From Endothia cerciana (lineage: Eukaryota; Ascomycota; Sordariomycetes; Diaporthales; Cryphonectriaceae), in the NCBI GenBank assembly GCA_026119935.1, contig JALRMH010000016.1, positions 186,001 through 250,000 on the forward strand: 64,000 nt of DNA, written 5' to 3'. The position numbers and the translations under genes are program-made. The notes under the pieces were generated by a model. That model worked only from the letters and a program-made list of their open reading frames with translations. It ran no database searches and was not told the DNA's origin. Shown one piece after another: positions 34,252 through 45,455 of this stretch; position 1 is the first letter of the stretch, and the number at the start of each line of letters is the position of its first letter.

Positions 34252-36127
34252 CTAAGGGCTCTGCGGCTGCACATGGGCGAGGTTAAGATCGATAAAGCAC
34301 CTGGCTCTCCTCCTGACCTCCTCCCTCACCACGGAAAGAGTCTGATCCTCATCAGACCGACATGTCGTGTACTTCATCAGCCCGGGGACAACCGTCAACG
34401 CGACCGCCGAACCAGACAGCAGCCCGGCCTGCCCAGCCGGCATGGCCAGCTCCGTCCTCTCGTGGACCCTCACTGCGTCTTCCTCTACCCGGCTCTCCGC
34501 AGTAGGGATGAACGGGCGCCACACGCCGTCCGGCGACCGCCTCATCTTGACCGCGAGGTTCCCGGCCGCGGTCACGACCTGCGCCGTCCGGGAGACCAGG
34601 CCGTCCCATGCCGTCGCGTCGCCCTCCATGTACTCCGGCTTGAAGGCGACCAACCACGTCCACAGGATGTCGAAGATGATCTCGTTGGCCATCTGCTCGC
34701 ACGCTGCGTGGCTGACTAGGGTCTCGAACACGAAGTCTACAGCATTCTTGCGCCACTCGAAGAAGTCCAGCCGTTTCTGGTAGGTCTTGGTGCCGTCGTT
34801 TGTGGAGGTGCCCCACACGCCTGCCATCCAAGATCTCGTATCAGTCATCAGATCTCGTACGGAATCCGTGAAAAGAATGCTCGAATGTCTTGTTTCCCTG
34901 AAGGAGGTACTCACGTGTAAGATTTTTAATCACAATCGCGAGCCCCCCGCTCTCGGAGAATGTCGCCGTGTCGTGATTGAAAGTCTCGCTCGCCCAAGTG
35001 ACCGAGGTGAGCGAGAAGAATTTCTCGTCGAGGATGTTCCATATCGCAAGCTCGAATAAGTACGGCGCATACAACGGGTTCTGGCACATCGGGAGTGCCA
35101 GGTGCGTCAGCTGTTCAAGAGCCAGATATGGAAATCCAACCGGGTTCACGTTGGCAGGCAGGTTATCGGCGAGGACCTCCCGAACGTAAGCCGCAATCAA
35201 ACCCTCGAGCTGGGTCCACGCGTGAAGGATCTCACTGTCCTCTGTGAACCGCAGGCGTCTCTCGTCATCGGACGTGAAGCACCGCCCGGTACTGTCGCCA
35301 CGTCGAACCCCGCCTGTTCCAGGAGTAGGGGTGTTTTCCTGGTTGCGCTGTTGGCTTGGAAGGCGTGCCGGCACCTGTGGAGGCTGCTGCGTCTGAGCAC
35401 GAGGTGGCCGAGATGGGGTATCATCCACGTCTGAGCTGGAGTCGCCGGAGAGACTGGAGTCATCAAGGCTGTCGCCGCCCGAGCCTCCTAGACCTGAGCG
35501 CACTGCGCTGTTTTCGTGCGTCAGGGGCTGGAAGCGCGGAATGGACGTCGATGGCGAACTCTGTCTGCTAGTAGCCCCCGCCCCAGTCGGCTGTTGCGAC
35601 TTCGAGGTCTCAGCGGTGGCCACGTTGATTGGAGCGGATAGTGAGGAGGAGTCGGCTGTGGGAGCAGAAGGCACCGGCGCCTGCGAAGGTCTGGGCGACG
35701 GAGGCACTGGCAATGAGGAGTCCGACATGCGTGCATTGCCAGAAACTGCCCCGGCTTGTTGTAGATTCGCCGCGCCCTGGCTGGGGCCCGCGGCCGAAGA
35801 GCCCTGCTGCTGTGATGTGGCGGCGGTCGGGTTTGCTGCGGGCCCCGGTCTTTTCGTGTTGCGGCTCCGTGAACGTCCGCGCCCATGACCGCGACCGCCT
35901 CCGCCTCCGCCTCCACGTGGCCCTCGTGACCCTCGTGCCCGGTGTCTGCCCGCCCCGTCGCTCAGCTCCAGTGGTTTGTCGCCGCCGGGTAGCTCACTTA
36001 GCTCGTCTGCGGACGATTCGTCGATTGGAAACACGAGGCGTGTTCGTTTGGGCTCGACTCGTCCATCTTCGAGGCGACTGCGCTTTCTGTTAGCTGGCCG
36101 GCGGCTGGCCGTGGGTGACGCGGTCAT
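34252..36127 (-). CDS. Nuclear-type protein with RGG/RS-like low-complexity region, function unknown
   Basis: Exons 36127-34915 and 34820-34252 on the minus strand (donor GTGAGT, phase 1) give 593 residues. The N-terminus is basic (RRPANRKRSRLEDGRVEPKR), followed by an Arg/Gly and Arg/Ser tract with seven consecutive Gly and GRGRSRSRNTKR, then about 190 residues of Ser/Pro/Gln-rich disordered sequence. From about residue 290 the protein becomes globular: ILHAWTQLEGLIAAYVREVLADNLP, a Trp-rich middle, WRKNAVDFVFETLVSHAACEQMANEII, and a long C-terminal part with VREEVRRRARCFIDLNLA. No named domain is recognised. The layout suggests a nucleic-acid-associated nuclear protein, but this is inference from composition. 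The globular half resembles hypothetical proteins common in Sordariomycetes accessory regions. Confidence 0.72.
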
Positions 36128-37293
36128 GATGCTTCTGCGTTCTCTTCAGATGGATGAATTCAGTACAGAACTCTAGTCTGGTGTGTGTGGACCCAGGCTG
36201 AATCTCGAGTGAAATCCAACGAAACTTACACATGACCGATGTATCCCCCGTCTGTATTCATAGCAGGTTAAAGAAGAGCATATATGAATAACCGCATCCG
36301 GTTCTCGCCCGCTGTCCCGCCTTACCAACAAAGACTGTCGAGTTTGCCGTCAACAAAGAGGCGTTTTGTTTTAGAGCTTTCTCATCAATGTACATGTTCT
36401 CGCCCTTCTTAGACCGGGTTCCGCTCGATGGCAGACGTAACTCGTCCGAGTCCTGGGTTCTGGATGTTGTTAGGGTTACGGTTCTGCCATGGCCTGTAGC
36501 CGCGTCTGCAAGGCTGAAGGGGCATCACTATACATGGTGCTTTCCCAAAATACGTATGCCTGAAGTGAGAGATCATTAACTCTGATGTGTTTTTAAATTT
36601 AGGAAACGAGTATTTACAGACCCGGGTTCACGGACTCCAAACTTGTCATATCTACAAAGTAGGCGGACCGGAGTTATGCCCTCCTTCAAATAAACGACTT
36701 CCATTTTGGCGCCATCTGAAATTCGATGCCACACTTTTCGGCATGAGTGTTTCTTGAACGTCGATCCTCTTCTTCAACTTTCTGGAAATTTCGAAGCAGG
36801 TCCTTGATTTGCGAGTGTTCCCCGCTTGTTTTTCCTCGCCCAGATACTACTCAAACCCATCACCTGGCAGAATTTAAGACCTGATTTCTCGGGCTTCTAG
36901 TCAATCGGTCTCTCAGTACTCTCTCCCTTCCTTCTCTGCCATCACTTGGCAGTCTTACCTATCGCCAGTAAATCCCTACCTGGCATCTCACCAATATCAT
37001 CTGTGCCCCGAGTCATCAACATCTCATATGGAGTATCAGTCGATCTGCATCCTTACTTTTGGTCGTCCTTGCCAACCAACAGCAGATTTCGCAATCTACG
37101 CCTCTCCCGTTCTCATCCGATACCCTTCGTTTGTTTCTAGACTTCCAATCCTCGCTGCTCTTCCCTTCCCTGTCCAGCATTCTTCTGTCTTGTCCTTCTT
37201 CCTTCGATCTCGTTTTCAACCGTTTCGGCATTCTTACCCCTGTTCCTTCCTGCAACTGAGCCACTTGCCATCTTTCCAAGAGGACATTGAGAC
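36128..37293. other. Intergenic
   Basis: The upstream region of the RGG-type gene lies on the left. A CT-rich plus-strand stretch at about 36890-37290 looks like the old leader of the Hsp70-like pseudogene that follows. No other coding sequence is supported. Confidence 0.55.
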
Positions 37294-37925
37294 CATGCGA
37301 GTGAAGAATAAGGATTCTCAGGCCTTGCCTGACCCCTGCATCAATATTGGTATTGATCTTGGTACCACATGAGTTGGGATTTCGTCGCTCTCGCCTCACC
37401 CTTGTAGAAGCTAAAAACCTTCATCAGGTACTGTGGAGTCGCTCATGCTCCCTCCTCGAAGCCCAAACGATATCGAGAACATCATGAGGTGGGAGTCGGT
37501 CAACCAAAACAACGGGGATCTGGAGAAGGTTCCTACAGTCATTCAGTTCGGCAAGAAGGGCAGCTCGGACGAGATGACCTGGGGCCTGGCTATTCCTGAG
37601 GATAAGAAAGCCGTTGAGTGGTTCAGGCTGCTCCTCCTCGATGAGCGGGGCCTCCCTTCCAATGTTCGAAACTCTGAGCACCCGAAGGACGTCCGAAATC
37701 AAATAGAGAGCGTGAACATGGATCCAGTCGACGTCATTGCAGCATAACTTGAGCGCCTTTGGGGCGTGGACCATCCAGCGACTCCAGACTCGATACAGTG
37801 CGGTCATGGTCAACACGTCTCGTGTCAACGTCGTTATCGCAGTCTCAGAAATTAGTCCTCATTAGCTACCAGACCATGAGTGAGAAGCTGATGAAGGTCA
37901 AGGAATGCGTTGAGGGAACGGGTTA
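37294..37925 (+). pseudogene. Decayed, truncated Hsp70-like gene (paralogue of the gene at 38790)
   Basis: The first exon still reads INIGIDLGTT, the phosphate-1 loop of the actin/Hsp70 ATPase fold. At the position where the intact neighbour has the donor GTGAGT, this copy has ATGAGT, so the reading frame runs into TGA. After an acceptor near 37432 the frame would give YCGVAHA, then shifts. The next piece, WG...AVEWFRLLLLDERGLP..VR, aligns with WG...LEWFKLLLIDEDDLPEEVR of the intact gene. A TAA follows, then VNTSRVNVVIAV in another frame, then a further shift to MSEKLMKVKECVEGTG. The remaining two-thirds of the protein is missing. There are at least three independent lesions, so it is not functional. 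It is divergent enough from the neighbour that the duplication is not recent. Confidence 0.85.
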
Positions 37926-38789
37926 GTATTCTTCGGAAAGTATGTTGCTGTCAGATCAAACGAGTACAACAATCAGAAAGACAGGCTAGGCATGCCGCCT
38001 TATCCTTAGTATCACTCAGGGACGGGAGTGATTAGAAGACCATGTTCGAATCAGATGATGACCTAAATAATTTATTGGTTAGTGGTGAAAAGCTCTATCT
38101 AGATGGCAACGTATAAAAAATAGACCTCCAAATCATTACGGTAGCAGAGTCCCCCCAGTCCTCTCAAGTCCTGTCTGAAGAAATCGCTTCAGATGTTGCT
38201 CCCTCGCAAGGAATTCCCACTGCGGTTTCTCCGGTACCCAAGCCCTCATCATATCTGGATGATCGAAAGTCGGCGAACTTTAGGAACCTGTGCTTCCTTT
38301 CAAGGTTCTGTCCACTGTTTTCTCAACCTACGTTACCTCCCGTTTCGGCTGCAGCACCCTGACTTCTCTCTACCTGAAGAGCTTGTTTTCACCAACCCCA
38401 AGACTCCGAAGCAAACCGCTTCTCTAACACCTGGGTCCAGTTGCTCTTAGACTGCTCCAATACTTGCGGTCCTCAGGAGCTCTGCATTCGAGATTTGGTC
38501 TTCGCATGAATTTCTTCTTGAAGATTTCGACACCGTTTCGCCACTTTCTCCCCTCTGGATTCTGAGTGCTTCCATGAGAACTTCCACCACCCCAGCATCT
38601 TTTCCGTCTGAGAGATCCTCAGCGTTTCGTCCTGCCCCACCAATAAATTTCCAAAGAACCTGATGGCGTTTTAGGCGCTGGACAACCTCGTTAGCACCTT
38701 TCAATTCACAAGTCCTGAGCATTCCTTGCCTCCTTTTTGTCTAGTATCCTTCGTCAATATCCTCGTGACATCTTTTCCCAGCCAGCATC
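37926..38789. other. Intergenic between Hsp70-like pseudogene and Hsp70-like gene
   Basis: No gene supported. A plus-strand open stretch of 85 codons at 38193-38450 and a minus-strand one at 38447-38722 have no family match. The last 80 bp form the leader of the intact Hsp70-like gene. Confidence 0.5.
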
Positions 38790-41347
38790 ATGGATGACAA
38801 CTTTCAGGACGATTCGGAGAGGCTCGACAACTACATGTCACCCTCTAAGCTTAGAGCCCAGGCTAGCATGACGCCCTCCCGCAAGCGACGCGCCGACGCA
38901 TCCGCTGCTACTGGCAGCCCTGCCAAGAAGAAGGCACCTGCCTCGGTCAAGCGAGAGAAAATTGGTCCGAAGCCCAAGACGGCCAAGAGTGCTCCCAAGA
39001 TTATCTGCGGTCTCGACTTTGGCACTACGTGAGTTCTGTTGTTTATTGATATGTTTTTTTCTCTTTCTCTTTCTATTATTTACCCCATGTTCGCTCACTA
39101 TTGGAGCCTAATATCGTCTACAGTTTCTCGGGTCTGGCCTTTACCTGGGCCGACAAGCTCGATCAGATTACCGTCTTGATGAATCTGGACGATAGCAATC
39201 AAGATAATCCCAAGATCCCCTCAGCAATCAACTTCGATGTACGAGACGTTCGAAAGAAGCCCACCTGGGGAAACAACGCCAAGGGAGCCGCAGGGACTCT
39301 GGAGTGGTTCAAGCTGCTCCTTATCGATGAGGACGACCTCCCTGAGGAGGTTCGCTACTCTGGACATGTCCAAAAGACCCGCGATCTCCTGCGAAATCTA
39401 GATAAGACTCCTGAGGACGTCATCGGTGTCTATCTCAAGGGACTGTGGCTGAATTGCCTGGAGAAGATGAAGGTTGAGGTCTCGCAGGCCACGGTTGACA
39501 ACTCGCGCTTCCACGTTGTTACAACTTTGCCAGCTATCTGTACGTATCTCTCAAGCTAGCAGATGTTGTTCTCAACCTTTTTCTCACTCAATGCCAAAAG
39601 CCGTATTCTGACTTTCAATTCTCATTTAGGGCCTGACTATGCTCGACAACGTATGCGAGCTGCTGTGGCGGCTGCCGGGATACTCGAGAAGCGGACTGGA
39701 GTCGGAGACACAATACTCACCTTCGTCTCCGAGCCTGAAGCGGCCGCCCTGGCGACTCTGAAGCGAGTTGATGGACGGTGTGACATCGAGGTCAGTCTTG
39801 TTCCACATTTTCAAACATTCGGTCACTCTAAAATCATGTTAGGCCAATGACAGCTTCATTGTCTGCGACTGTGGCGGTGGTACTGTCGACATCATCAGTT
39901 ACAAGGTAACCAGTACGGATCCCATGATTGTCCAGGAGGTAGTGAAGGGTGCAGGTGCGTTATCATGCATGCATTTCGGCCCCAGCCACGAGGACGCCGC
40001 AGCTAAGCGTGTCACAGGTGCTCTCTGTGGCGCGGTTTTTGTCAACGATCGGTTTGCGGCATTGCTCAAGAGAAAAGTCGACCGGGTTAGCCCTGGTGCT
40101 TGGGACAGAATTCAGCCGGCAGAGCTGCAGGAGATCTTGACTGAGGAGTGGCAGAAAATCCGCAACCAGTTCATGGGCGGAGCTCAGAATTTCACGATCC
40201 GTTACCCATACAGTCTTATTCCACATCTCAGTGGTCATCAAGACTTCAGTAACGGCTTTCCCAAGTTTAGAGTCACATCTGCCGAGCTAGAGGATGTCTT
40301 CAATCCCGTGGTCAAGAGAATCAAGTCCTTGGTTGAGGGCCAAATTGACGCGGTACTCAACAAGGAGGATAAGAATCCCAAGGTAAGTTGAAGCACTCTT
40401 GAGAAACTTGTGTAGTTATCTGACCTCCGCAATCCTAGTACGTCATTCTTGTTGGAGGCTTTGGCCGATGCAAGTACCTCTACGAGTATCTGAAGGCTCG
40501 AGTTCGTGGCGTGGAGGTGCTTCAATCCCAAGGTGCTGAGCCGTAAGCACCCTGCTTGTTTCCATACTTCAAGGAGAATCTGCTGACATGTCGTAGCTGG
40601 ACTGCCATCGCGCGAGGCGCCGTCATACACGGCATGACTATTGAGAAGATGGATTCTCGATTCGCGGTTGAGGTTCGCTCCAGGATCTCGCGTGCTTCAT
40701 ATGGCATTATCTGCCAGGAGACGTGGGACGAAGAGAAGCATCTGCTCGAAGACAAGTTCTGGGATGCGGACCAGCAGAGCTGGAAAGCTAAATCACAGAT
40801 GAAATGTAGGAATATCCCCAGCCCATTTGTCCACAACGTCTGAAGGGCGTTTGATGACTCGGGAAGCTCCCGGATATTCCTCATTGCTCATTTCACTGGA
40901 AATTTGCTAACAACAAGGTCAATAGGGCTTGTGATGGAGGTAGAACTACAATCCTTATTTGACTTCATGGTATCTCAAGGCATGCTAACCAGCCAACAGG
41001 GTGAAGATGTGATGGTTGACCGAAAGTTCCGACACAGCTTCTTCAAGATCCTCAATGAACAGCCTGAGACTCTTTCCACGACTATCTGGATGACCAGGAC
41101 ATCACCTCCTCCATCACGGAAGGATGATACCGTCCTCAAACACTCTGAGGTAAAGTGGACTGCGAAGATCGACATGGGTCGTCTTCCCATGTTCATCAAC
41201 AATCTAGACAAGCGGTTCTGGCAGCTCGACTTTGTAGCAGAGATGAGATGCAGTGGAGGCTCCACGGAGTTTTCCATTCTTCACAATGGTAAGCGTCAGG
41301 CCGCCAAGAACGTCTCAGTCGAGTTCCACGACCGAGCAGACATTTGA
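38790..41347 (+). CDS. Hsp70-like ATPase domain protein (HSPA12-type fungal family)
   Basis: Nine exons: 38790-39028, 39124-39539, 39630-39790, 39843-39954, 40018-40382, 40439-40542, 40597-40805, 40926-40939 and 41000-41347; 655 residues, all junctions in phase. A basic, Lys-rich N-terminus (SRKRRADASAATGSPAKKK and more) suggests nuclear targeting. The ATPase signatures are GLDFGTT (phosphate 1), CDCGGGTVDIISYKV (phosphate 2) and VILVGGFGRCKYL (adenosine). No classical substrate-binding domain or EEVD tail is present. Fungal proteins of this group are abundant, fast-evolving and poorly characterised. Some lie near incompatibility genes, but that is general knowledge and not shown here. Introns 39955-40017 (63 nt) and 40940-40999 (60 nt) are multiples of three without stops, so their retention would keep the frame; exon 8 (14 nt) is the least certain. 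Confidence 0.83.
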
Positions 41348-42277
41348 CGTTGCAAATGGGCTGAGCTTTGCACAAGTTAGCCAGTCTGAATTTTCAGCAA
41401 AGTAAGATACTCAGTCATGTGGCTCTGAGTCGTTAGTCTTTTTCACGATGGTACTTGACACCGCGGACGCGCATTTCTGACGCTCGGACGATCATTGAAT
41501 GCAAGGAGATAGTCAGTGTCTTTGACACGAAATTGAACTTTGCATATTTTCTCTTGAAGCCAGATTCTCTTGTCTCTCCCTTCGGCACATTTGCGAGAAC
41601 CTGAAAATGCTGGTCATGCGTAGACACCAGTATTGTGTGAGATGGCAGACCTTGGCTATGGCCGAAACATCTTACTTCTAATGACTTAAGTATTGCATAA
41701 GATGGTTTTATCAGAAGCAGCATTAATGTTCTCGCCTCAGATCACAGGGAGCTTAGGCCGGAGCTGGCGTCGTTCTGCCGGACCTTTCATGGGGCTTAGA
41801 GCTTGGCTTTCTCTTACTTTCCTTTGCTATTCCCACCAAATCTTCAGGGTCGTGTCGTCACATTTATTTCAGATTTTCTTTAGAGCCTTTCTCCACAAGC
41901 TGCGGAAAGCTGCGGAAAGCTGCGACTTTTCAACAGCTCAATCGTCCGTCTTTTCCAATCGCCCTCCCACAGGCCCCTGGACCCTTCTCGTCAGCCCTTC
42001 TGCACTCGAAGTATATGCCTACTTGCCCATTTGTATCCAATCTGACTTCTCTGCACCATTTCCTTCCCTACTAAGGAGCTTGATACGAGTTCTCACAGAC
42101 CGCTCCTTAAAATCTTCCGAGCTTCCCAGCTCACACCATTACCACAAGTCCCACCTCTTCACTAACCTTCTACCCTTCCACCAGAATTCCGTATCATCAT
42201 CTCCTTAGCATCTTCACCGTGTACCTCTCGCCCGTACAGCCATCTGCGCAGTGTGTTCGATCTTTCTACAGTTGGTC
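41348..42277. other. Intergenic with CT-rich leader and short tandem repeat
   Basis: The 3' flank of the Hsp70-like gene on the left. From about 41800 the plus strand is CT-rich and forms the promoter and leader of the coiled-coil gene at 42278. A 10-bp unit (AAGCTGCGGA) is repeated nearly three times at 41897-41925. Confidence 0.6.
41897..41925 (+). repeat. 10-bp tandem repeat, about three copies
   Basis: AAGCTGCGGA repeated nearly three times about 350 bp upstream of the coiled-coil gene start. It is too short to call regulatory on its own. Confidence 0.8.
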
Positions 42278-44486
42278 ATGTCTCCAGGCCCACCCAAGTA
42301 CAAGCACTACGTCCACCCCGATGAGCACTACGAGCGTCAAATGGTCGGTCACCCATCAGCTTTTGACATGCATTCATCACTCAGAATTCATACGGACGGT
42401 CATACAAACCGGTTAGAGCCTACCTCCAATCCTCACGATCAAATCGACCTCACCGGAGACCCAGAAGATGATCAACGAAAGCACAGCTACCCGGACGAAA
42501 GCTACTCTGAAGGACCCAACAAGCGTACGAAACTCGCCGAGAGCACTTCAGGTACTAATCCGCCTCGGAAGAGCTTGTTATCTCAGAGAGAGGAGTTCAA
42601 GCGCCAGCAATCCGAGAAACGACAACAAGCGCAGCTTGAAAGATTGGAGGATGTGATAGACAAGCACATAATGGCTCCGAAACAGCAGCTGAGTTCTGCC
42701 AAAGCGCGTTTGAGCGAACGAGAGCGAGACCTTGAGGAAATACAAACAAAGTTGACAGAGGAGCAGAAGGAAGCTGATAAGCTCAGAGCAGCTTTCTCAA
42801 AGAAAAATCTGCATCTATCACACATGAACGATCAGATCATGGCACTTGTCGAAGAGAATGAGAGCATCAAGCAGCAACTGGACAATGTTCAGCGAATGTC
42901 GGCTGAGGCAACAGCCAAGCTCACACAAGACGGAGACCGAACACAGAGAATGTTGGAAGAGCAAGCGACACAGCTGGAGAAGGCGAAAGAATTGGCGGGA
43001 GCCCTTGATAAGACGAACGAACACTGGGGTTTGAAGTTCGCCAAGTATACACAGGCCAAGGACAAGCTCAGCAAGACTTTGACGGAGATCAAAAAGAATC
43101 TCAAGACCGCAGAAACCAGTCTGTCAATGATACAAGTCTATTTAATACAGTGTGGATGCTGATGAGAGAACCGATTAGATCACGGAACGGAAAAGGCTGA
43201 GCTATTGATGCAAATCAAAGAGTTACAAAAGGCAATGGAGACCCAGAGCGAAGAGTGGAACAAATGCAAAGGCAAACTACTCCAGCAACTCCGAGACAGC
43301 CAGGGACTCAGCCAACGGCACAACTTCAAGATCTCAGATGACGAAATTAAGGATATGTGGGGAGGTTTAAAGCACAAGATCACCCAATTTGTGGACAAAC
43401 ACTTTCTTCCAGCCAACTTCAAAACAGAACAGGATCTCGGTATTACATGGACCAAGTTGTCACCGAACGCTGCAGCTTTCCTTGCATCGCCTATACTGTG
43501 CGCCTTCGTCATTGAAGCATACATCTGGCAGTGGCTGGAAGATGTGGTTTTCCATGACCAATCCAGTCTTTGGGCTGGTGAGCTCGGTGTAGCATTCACC
43601 AGCGTGCGTGACCTGGCCCAACGTGAGTCAAGCATCCTACAATCTTGCATATATATCTTCAGAACACCATCTAATACGACTCGGCGTCACAGGTCAGCTC
43701 CGAGGCGACGAGGATGAGCTGATTTCTGAGTTTCACGCTTGGAGGTCGAACTCTAACAATATGTTGAGTCGTCTGAGCGAGCGAACGCACAATCGTCAGT
43801 CTTATGACGAAACCGTCGCTACAATCATCAACACCTTCAAGCAGATTCATCAGCCCGGCACCTTTGACCAGGATAGTGCCGAAATTGATGCAATCGCGAT
43901 CCTTGCGGACGCTCGTTTCTTTGACATCACACGCCGAAAACTGAGAGCCGAGGTTGTAGTACTCTTCGTGGCGACGACCAACACAGAGACTCACAAGTAT
44001 GGCCTCCCCATTAATCCAAAAATCATGCGCAATTTATCACTACGGATGTGTTTTTCAGCCGACGGTCCTACAGCAGTCATCGACTTGATTGTGTCTCCGG
44101 CGCTAGCGAGGTATGGAAACAGTGAGGGTATTGGCTACAACGATTCGGTGCTTCTTGCGCAGATGGAGGTCATATGCGATGTTCCAGTCGCCTTGTTACA
44201 GCAGGCGAGCTTTCAAGCCCTAAAACCAGAGCAGATTCAGTCCAGCATTACCAAGGAGCATAGCTCCACGATGGCAAATGATTCCGCTGCAATAAAAAAT
44301 GAGAAACAGCAGGATCAACACAAAAACGATTACCAGACTGCCAAGTTCGAACCAACTCCTCCTGAGAACAATGGCTCCAACCGCACCAACATCCAGCCCA
44401 CAAGGCGCTCAACCAGGAGGGTGGACCAACCAACTATTGCAAATGCAGCACAGGCGTGTGACATCGACGAGATCGCTGGTACATAA
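42278..44486 (+). CDS. Coiled-coil protein with IDLTGD motif, function unknown
   Basis: Three exons, 42278-43118, 43179-43622 and 43693-44486, about 692 residues. The first intron end is uncertain: donors GTCTGT at 43119 or GTCAAT at 43122 both keep phase. The N-terminus has DQIDLTGDPEDD (a hydrophobic-acidic motif seen in SUMO-binding or nuclear proteins) and a basic GPNKRTKLAES patch. Residues about 95-290 are a long coiled coil rich in Gln/Glu/Lys/Leu. The second half is more globular: DEEIKDMW-like ISDDEIKDMWGGLKHKITQFVDKHF, CAFVIEAYIWQWLEDVVF, and a block with ILADARFFDITRR and a conserved LIVSPALARYG. The tail is Arg/Lys/Gln-rich. It looks like one of the large ascomycete families of nuclear coiled-coil proteins of unknown role. 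It lies next to Hsp70-like and other coiled-coil genes. Confidence 0.75.
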
Positions 44487-45455
44487 GCAAAGCAGTGATG
44501 AGGACTCCAGGCCGCGGAAGGGCCGACCCAAAGACGATGGAGATGTCGATTACAAGGGGTAGGTGTCGAAAAGTCAGCTTGTGAGTGGAAGACGCAAGGA
44601 CACCATGAAACCCAACAAGCGGCGGCGACAACGCGCTTGAGCATACAGCACTCTCAATACGGGAAAACCGGCCATATTACCTTCATTAGACGATATTTTT
44701 GCAGAGTGCTTTTCACATCCCAAGTGCGGCGTCAAAGGCAAGGAGAAAGGCAAACAGAAAGGACGAGGCCACTATTCGGATCTCTTGAGGATCATGGACT
44801 AAAAACAGGCTGCAAGTGCAGCGCCACATGGCGGTCTTCCGAACCACTAGAGACAGACGGGACGCGATGGTTTTAGCATCAATCCAAGATAAACTATTTG
44901 AGAACTTTTGATGAAGCTTTGCGTTCCGTGAAGAGTCTTTACTGGTGACCGAGAATGAAGCAGGATGTAACCTCATCTGTCAACAAGGTGGACTGACAGC
45001 AGAACCGTACCTACGACAGGTTGTAGTCCATGACGATGGAATCGCATCAAGTGACAGTATCTTGTCAGGAAGTGCACCACATGGAAAATGGAGTCTCTTC
45101 CGCCAAAGATACTCATGTCCATGGAGGCTCCCTGGAGATGGATCCAACCTAAGCCTCATCCAGGCTTCACACGCAATGGAGCCTTAAATCACGACGTAGC
45201 TTCACCTTCCACTTTGGCTTTGGGAAGACTACGTCCTGGTGCAATGAATCACCCACCAAGGTGGTCTCGACATTACAGCGCCTGCCATCTCCAGTAGAAG
45301 AATGTACGTCAGTAGCTAGACCACCTCCTTTCACAGGAAGACACGTTGCCCCGTTCTCGCCAAATAATCTTTCGACCCGGATGTATATATGCGGGTGTTC
45401 CTCGACGTTTGTCTTGACATTGATTCGTGACACAGTGGCTTGAGGAAGACCAACA
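44487..45455. other. Intergenic
   Basis: The 3' flank of the coiled-coil gene on the left and of the minus-strand repeat-containing gene on the right (tail-to-tail). Small open frames without motifs; nothing supported. Confidence 0.6.
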
